From contig NC_135726.1 in assembly GCF_964656455.1 (NCBI RefSeq), positions 36,609,930 to 36,673,929 of the forward strand: DNA of 64,000 bases. Direction: 5' to 3'. The notes beneath the pieces are model-generated. The model had not been told where the DNA came from, did no database searches, and worked only from the letters and a program-made list of their open reading frames with translations. Origin of the DNA: Halichoerus grypus (Eukaryota > Chordata > Mammalia > Carnivora > Phocidae). The position numbers and the translations under genes were made by a program. Positions 58,664-64,000 of the stretch are shown in pieces; positions within the stretch are counted from its first letter, which is position 1, and each line of letters starts with the position of its first letter.

Positions 58664-61600
58664 GTGCTTTAGCTACCATCCACCTCTCTGAGGGAGGAAG
58701 CACTTTCCAGGCTACCGTGGGTGAGAGCCTGAGGAACGGGTTCCTTACGTGAAACCGAGGGAGAAGGAGTCCGGGCCAGAAGGCTCCTCTCGACTCAGCT
58801 CTTGTTACCTGAAGCTAACACTTCGGCTCCATGTGTGCATAGGAATGCTAAGGGCTCCACACTGATTTGGCAGAAAGAAGCCGGTCAAGAACCCCAGCTT
58901 CAGCTCATTCGCCTCTCCACAGGGTGGCAGCATTTTCAAGTCTGCTTGAGTGCAAACCTGGGGAAGGAGTCCCGGCCGAATTCGGAGGGAGAAATAAGCA
59001 TGGGCAGAAGGCACCTATCGACTCAACTCTTGTTTCGGGAAACTAGATCGGCTCTCCCGTGTGTGCGTGGAGTCCTCAGTGCCATCCACGCAACGCAAAG
59101 GAACAAAACTGTAGAGAACCTGTGCCTCAGCAAAGATCGCCCTTCCTGAGCGTGCACTTCATCTATTGTGTGTTTTTGTGAAAGCATGAGAAATGGAACC
59201 TAAACGTAACTCGGAGTGAGAAGCAGGCCTGGAAGGAAGGCTGCTGCCGACTCACCTCTTGTTTGAGGAGATTAGCACTGCTGTACCCTGTGTGCCTGGA
59301 TGCCTAGTTCCCAGGCTACTAACACCAAGAATCAATCCTATAGAGTGACTGCGCTTGAGTTAACATTGCCGTTCGTGAAGCAGGAGGAATTTGACACTGC
59401 TCGTGTACGAGAGACCGGGCAAAGGGTCCCAGACGTGAAATGGAGTGAGAAACAGGCCGGTGCAGAAGGCAGCTCTCAAGTCACCTCTGGTTTATGAGGC
59501 TAGTACCCTTGCCCCGGGGGTTCCTGCAGGCCTAAAGCCAACCACCTAACTCAAAGGAACAACTCTGTAGCGAATTCCTGCTTCGGCTAAAAGAGCCATG
59601 CCTCAGGGTGGACGCATTTTGCTGTGTGCATGCGTGAGCGCACTGCAAGTGAGTCCAAAACCATTTTCCTTGTGAGACCCAGGCCCCGGAAGAAGCCACA
59701 ACACGACTCCCCACTTGCTCCATGAAGCTAGTACTGCGACCCCACTTTTGCATGGAAGTCTAATGGCTAGCTTTCTAACTCGGAGAAAAAACACTGTAGA
59801 GAAACCGTGCTTTAGCTACCGTCGACCTCTCTGTGGGCGAAGCAGTTTAGGGTGTACTGTGGCTGAGAGCCTGGGGACGGTTTCCATATCGTAATATCGG
59901 GGGAGAGAGAGGCCGGTACAGAAGGCAGCTGCAAACTCACTACACGGTTATGGGGCTAGTTCCGTTGCCCCGTGGGTGTGTGCTGGCTTAAACACAACCA
60001 CCTAACTCGAAAGAAAAACTCAGCACAGAATCTGTGCCTCAGCTAAAACAGCTGCTCCTGAGGGTGGAAGCTTCTTTTGTGTGTGTGCGTGAGAGCACTG
60101 CAAGGGAGTCGCAAACCTAATTCGGACGGAGCCTCAGGCAGCTGCAGAAGGCAGCACACGACTCCTCACTTATTTCGTGAAGCCAGCACTGCGGCCCCAA
60201 TTTTGCATGGAGGTCTAATAGCTAGCGTTCTAACTCGAAGAAAGAACACTGTAGAGAAACCGTGCTTTAGCTACCGTCGACCACTCTGTGGGCGAAGCAG
60301 TTTAGGGTGTACTGTGGCTGAGAGCCTGGGGACGGTTTCCATATCGTAATATCGGGGGAGAGACAGGCCGCTACAGAAGGCAGCTCTCAACTCACATCAT
60401 GGTTATGGGGCTAGTACCGTTGCCCAGGGTGTGTGTGCAGGCTCAAACACAGCCACCTAACTCGAAGGAAAAACTCGGTTGAGAGCCTGTGCTGCAGGTA
60501 AAACAGCTGCTCCTGAGGGTGGCAGCATTTTGTTGTGTGCCTGCGTGAGAGCACTACAAGGGAGTCCAAAGCTTTTTGCGAGTGAGACTCAGGCCCCAGC
60601 GAAAGGCAGAACACGACTCCCCATGTGTTTCATCAAGCTAGCACGGCAGCCCCACTTTTGCATGGAAGTCTAATAGCTAGCGTTCTAATTCGAAGAAACA
60701 ACACTGTAGAGAAACCGTGCTTTAGCTACCGTCGACCTCTCTGTGGGCGAAGCAGTTTAGGGTATACTGTGGCTGAGAGCCTGGGGACGCTTTCCATTTT
60801 GTAATATCGGGGGAGAGACAGGCCGGAACAGAGGTCAGCTCTCAATTCACTACATGGTTATGGGGCTAGTTCCGTTGACCATGGTGTGTGTGCAGGCTCA
60901 AACACAGCCACCTAACTCGAAGGAAAAACTCGGTAGAGAGCCTGTGCTGCAGGTAAAATAGCTGCTCCTGAGCGTGGAAGCATTTTGTTGTGTGCGTGCG
61001 TGAGAGCACTGCAAGGGAGTCCAAAGCATTTTGCGCGTGAGACTCAGGCCCCAGCGAAAGGCAGAACACGACTCCCCATGTGTTTCATCACGCTAGCACG
61101 CCAGCCCCACTTTTGCATGGAAGTCTAACAGCTAGTGTTCTAACTCGAAGAAACAACACTGTAGAGAAACCGTGCTTTAGCTACCGTCGACCTGTAGACG
61201 GAGGAAGCATTACACGGAGTACCGTGGCTGAGAGCCTGGGGAACGGGTTCCATACGTGAAACCAAGGGAGAAATAGGTCCGGGCAGAAGGCACCTCTGGA
61301 CTCAGCTCTTGCTACCTGAAGCTAGCAGTACTGCTCCATGTGTGCTTGGAATGCTATGTGCTCGACAGTGACTGGGAAGAAACAAGCCTGTAAAGAATCC
61401 CAGCTGCAGCTCATTCGCCTACCAGGCTACTAACACCAAGAATCAATGCTGTAGCGTTACTGCGCTTTAGCTAACATTGCCGTTCCTGAAGCCGCAGGAG
61501 TTGTATAGTGCTCGTGTATGAGAGACCGGGGAAAGGGTCCCAGACGTGAAATGGAGTGAGAAACAGGCCGGTGCGGAAGGCAGCTCTCAACTCACCTCTG

Positions 61601-62371
61601 GTTTATGAGGCTAGTACCCTTGCCCCGGGTGTGCCTGCAGGCCATAAGCCAACCACCTAACTCAAAGGAACAACTCTGTAGGGAATTCCTGCTTCGGCTA
61701 AAATAGCCATGCCTCAGGGTGGACGCATTGTGTGGTGTGCATGCGTGAGTGCACAGCAAGTGAGTCCAAAACCATTTTCCTTGTGAGACCCAGGCCCCGG
61801 AAGAAGCCAGAACACGACTCCCCACTTGCTCCATGAAACTAGTACTGCGGCCCCACTTTTGAATGGAAGTCTAATAGCTAGCTTTCTAACTCGAAGAAAC
61901 AACACTGTAGAGAAACCGTGCTTTAGCTACCGTCGACCTCTCTGTGGGCGAAGCACTTTAGGCTGTACTGTGGCTGAGAGCCTGGGGACATTTTCCATTT
62001 TGTAAAATCGGGGGAGAGACAGGCCGGTACAGAAGGCAGCTCGCAACTCACATCATGGTTATGGGGCTAGTACCGTTGCCCTGGGTGTGTGTGCAGGCTT
62101 AAATGGAGCCACCTAACTCGAAGGAAAAACACGGTAGAGGATCCGTGCTTCAGCTAAAACAGCCGCTCCTGAGGGTGGCAGCATTTGGTTGTGTGCGTGC
62201 ATGAGAGGACTGCAAGGGAGTCCAAAGTTTCTGCGAGTGAGGCTCAGGCCCCAGCCAAAGGCAGAACACGACTCCCCGTGTGTTTCATTTAGCTAATATT
62301 GCGGCCCTACTTCTGCATGGAAGTCTAATCGCTAGCGTTCTCCCTGGAAGAAACAACACGGTAGAGAAACC
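58664..62371 (+). repeat. HOR unit U16, type C (3708 bp)
   Basis: Standard type C order with fusion at 61918. Its m9 combines GTGTGCCTGCGTG (shared with U13) and GCACTACAAGGG (shared with U14), and m4 has TTCGTGAAGC (shared with U9). Private: CGACCTGTAGACGG in m12 near 61189. The mixture of markers makes it a mosaic of nearby units. Confidence 0.92.
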
Positions 62372-64000
62372 GTGCTTTAGCTACCATCCACCTCTCTGAG
62401 GGAGGAAGCACTTTCCAGGCTACCGTGGGTGAGAGCCTGAGGAACGGGTTCCTTACGTGAAACCGAGGGAGAAGGAGTCCGGGCCAGAAGGCTCCTCTCG
62501 ACTCAGCTCTTGTTACCTGAAGCTAACACTTCGGCTCCATGTGTGCATAGGAATGCTAAGGGCTCCACACTGATTTGGCAGAAAGAAGCCGGTCAAGAAC
62601 CCCAGCTTCAGCTCATTCGCCTCTCCACAGGGTGGCAGCATTTTCAAGTCTGCTTGAGTGCAAACCTGGGGAAGGAGTCCCGGCCGAATTCGGAGGGAGA
62701 AATAAGCATGGGCAGAAGGCACCTATCGACTCAACTCTTGTTTCGGGAAACTAGATCGGCTCTCCCGTGTGTGCGTGGAGTCCTCAGTGCCATCCACGCA
62801 ACGCAAAGGAACAAAACTGTAGAGAACCCGTGCCTCAGCAAAGATCGCCCTTCCTGAGCGTGCACTTCATCTATTGTGTGTTTTTGTGAAAGCATGAGAA
62901 ATGGAACCTAAACGTAACTCGGAGTGAGAAGCAGGCCTGGAAGGAAGGCTGCTGCCGACTCACCTCTTGTTTGAGGAGATTAGCACTGCTGTACCCTGTG
63001 TGCCTGGATGCCTAGTTCCCAGGCTACTAACACCAAGAATCAATCCTATAGAGTGACTGCGCTTGAGTTAACATTGCCGTTCCTGAAGCAGGAGGAATTT
63101 GACAGTGCTCGTGTACGAGAGACCGGGCAAAGGGTCCCAGACGTGAAATGGAGTGAGAAACAGGCCGGTGCAGAAGGCAGCTCTCAAGTCACCTCTGGTT
63201 TAGGAGGCTAGTACCCTTGCCCCGGGGGTTCCTGCAGGCCTAAAGCCAACCACCTAACTCAAAGGAACAACTCTGTAGCGAATTCCTGCTTCGGCTAAAA
63301 GAGCCATGCCTCAGGGTGGACGCATTTTGCTGTGTGCATGCGTGAGCGCACTGCAAGTGAGTCCAAAACCATTTTCCTTGTGAGACCCAGGCCCCGGAAG
63401 AAGCCACAACACGACTCCCCACTTGCTCCATGAAGCTAGTACTGCGGCCCCACTTTTGCATGGAAGTCTAATGGCTAGCTTTCTAACTCGGAGAAAAAAC
63501 ACTGTAGAGAAACCGTGCTTTAGCTACCGTCGACCTCTCTGTGGGCGAAGCAGTTTAGGGTGTACTGTGGCTGAGAGCCTGGGGACGGTTTCCATATCGT
63601 AGTATCGGGGGAGAGAGAGGCCGGTACAGAAGGCAGCTGTAAACTCACTACACGGTTATGGGGCTAGTTCCGTTGCCCCGTGGGTGTGTGCTGGCTTAAA
63701 CACAACCACCTAACTCGAAAGAAAAACTCAGCACAGAATCTGTGCCTCAGCTAAAACAGCTGCTCCTGAGGGTGGAAGCTTCTTTTGTGTGTGTGCGTGA
63801 GAGCACTGCAAGGGAGTCGCAAACCTAATTCGGACGGAGCCTCAGGCAGCTGCAGAAGGCAGCACACGACTCCTCACTTATTTCGTGAAGCCAGCACTGC
63901 GGCCCCAATTTTGCATGGAGGTCTAATAGCTAGCGTTCTAACTCGAAGAAAGAACACTGTAGAGAAACCGTGCTTTAGCTACCGTCGACCACTCTGTGGG
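62372..64000 (+). repeat. HOR unit U17, incomplete (m1-m7 and start of m8)
   Basis: 1629 bp cut by the window end 31 bp into m8 (63970). Length class unknown because the diagnostic region m11-m18 lies outside. m2 is CCCGGCCG but m3 is GAACCCGTG, as in U6; m4 has GACAGTGC as in U3. Private: TTTAGGAGGC for TTTATGAGGC near 63200 and CGTAGTATCG near 63599. Confidence 0.9.

Larger units (their letters stand above)
1..64000. repeat. Tandem satellite array with higher-order repeat structure; whole window, no genes
   Basis: Every stretch of the window can be placed in one repeating series. A recurring anchor (GTGCTTTAGCTACCGTCG in class A, GTGCTGCAGGTAAAACAGC or similar in class B) returns every 227-229 bp. 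The A/B pair returns about every 455 bp, and a whole ordered set of monomers returns every 3416, 3708, 4162/4163 or 5364 bp. All copies are head-to-tail in the same direction. I saw no inserted transposable element, no long unique spacer and no inversion. There is no ORF longer than 115 codons, and no RNA gene or promoter I can support. HOR units are nearly identical to one another while monomers within a unit are clearly diverged, which defines a higher-order satellite. The family name and the species are not recognised. Confidence 0.97.

Noticed and set aside
1..64000. CRISPR array or bacterial repeat system
   Set aside because: Repeat period is 228 bp or more with no spacers between repeats; all sequence is part of the repeat.
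1..64000. Alpha satellite or another named satellite
   Set aside because: Monomer length and sequence do not match the 171-bp alphoid unit, and I could not match it to any family I know; naming one would be a guess.
1..64000. Tandem gene family or rDNA-type cluster
   Set aside because: No long ORF, no splice-bounded exons I can support, no rRNA or tRNA sequence, and the unit itself breaks down completely into 228-bp monomers.

Overview
The whole 64 kb is one uninterrupted tandem satellite array with no gene, RNA gene, transposon, CRISPR or other unique sequence that I can support. The basic unit is a monomer of about 228 bp (usually 227-229). Two diverged monomer classes, called A and B here, mostly alternate and give an underlying period of about 455 bp. 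These are organised head-to-tail into a higher-order repeat (HOR) whose longest common form has 18 full monomers plus one 61-bp remnant (m1-m19, 4162/4163 bp). There are 16 complete HOR units, the end of one before position 153 and the start of one after 62372. All lie in the same orientation.

Units come in four length classes that differ by whole monomers. Type A (4162/4163 bp; U1, U4, U5, U13) is the full m1-m19 form. Type B (3416 bp; U2, U3) lost m12-m16 through an m11/m17 fusion and gained an extra A-B pair. Type C (3708/3709 bp; U6-U9, U11, U12, U14-U16) lost about 454 bp through an m16/m18 fusion and dominates the right three quarters. Type D (5364 bp; U10) has an m17/m9 fusion and a second copy of m10-m15. 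Each length equals the type A length plus or minus monomer blocks, as expected from unequal crossing-over. Shared single-base markers show sister units that are adjacent (U2/U3, U6/U7) and distant (U1/U4, U5/U13), so the array has a mosaic history.

The organism is a eukaryote, inferred from tens of kilobases of satellite with HOR organisation and no bacterial-type coding. Many differences between copies are CG to TG or CG to CA, as expected for a genome with CpG methylation. A vertebrate (or possibly a plant) is therefore plausible, but I do not recognise the satellite family and cannot name the species. The short ORFs (115 aa at most) recur once per HOR only because the DNA repeats. Several open on TTG rather than ATG, and the differences between copies of the longest are mostly amino-acid changing. 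They are not annotated as genes. Whether the array is centromeric, pericentromeric, subtelomeric or elsewhere cannot be told from sequence alone; my scan by eye found no canonical CENP-B box.
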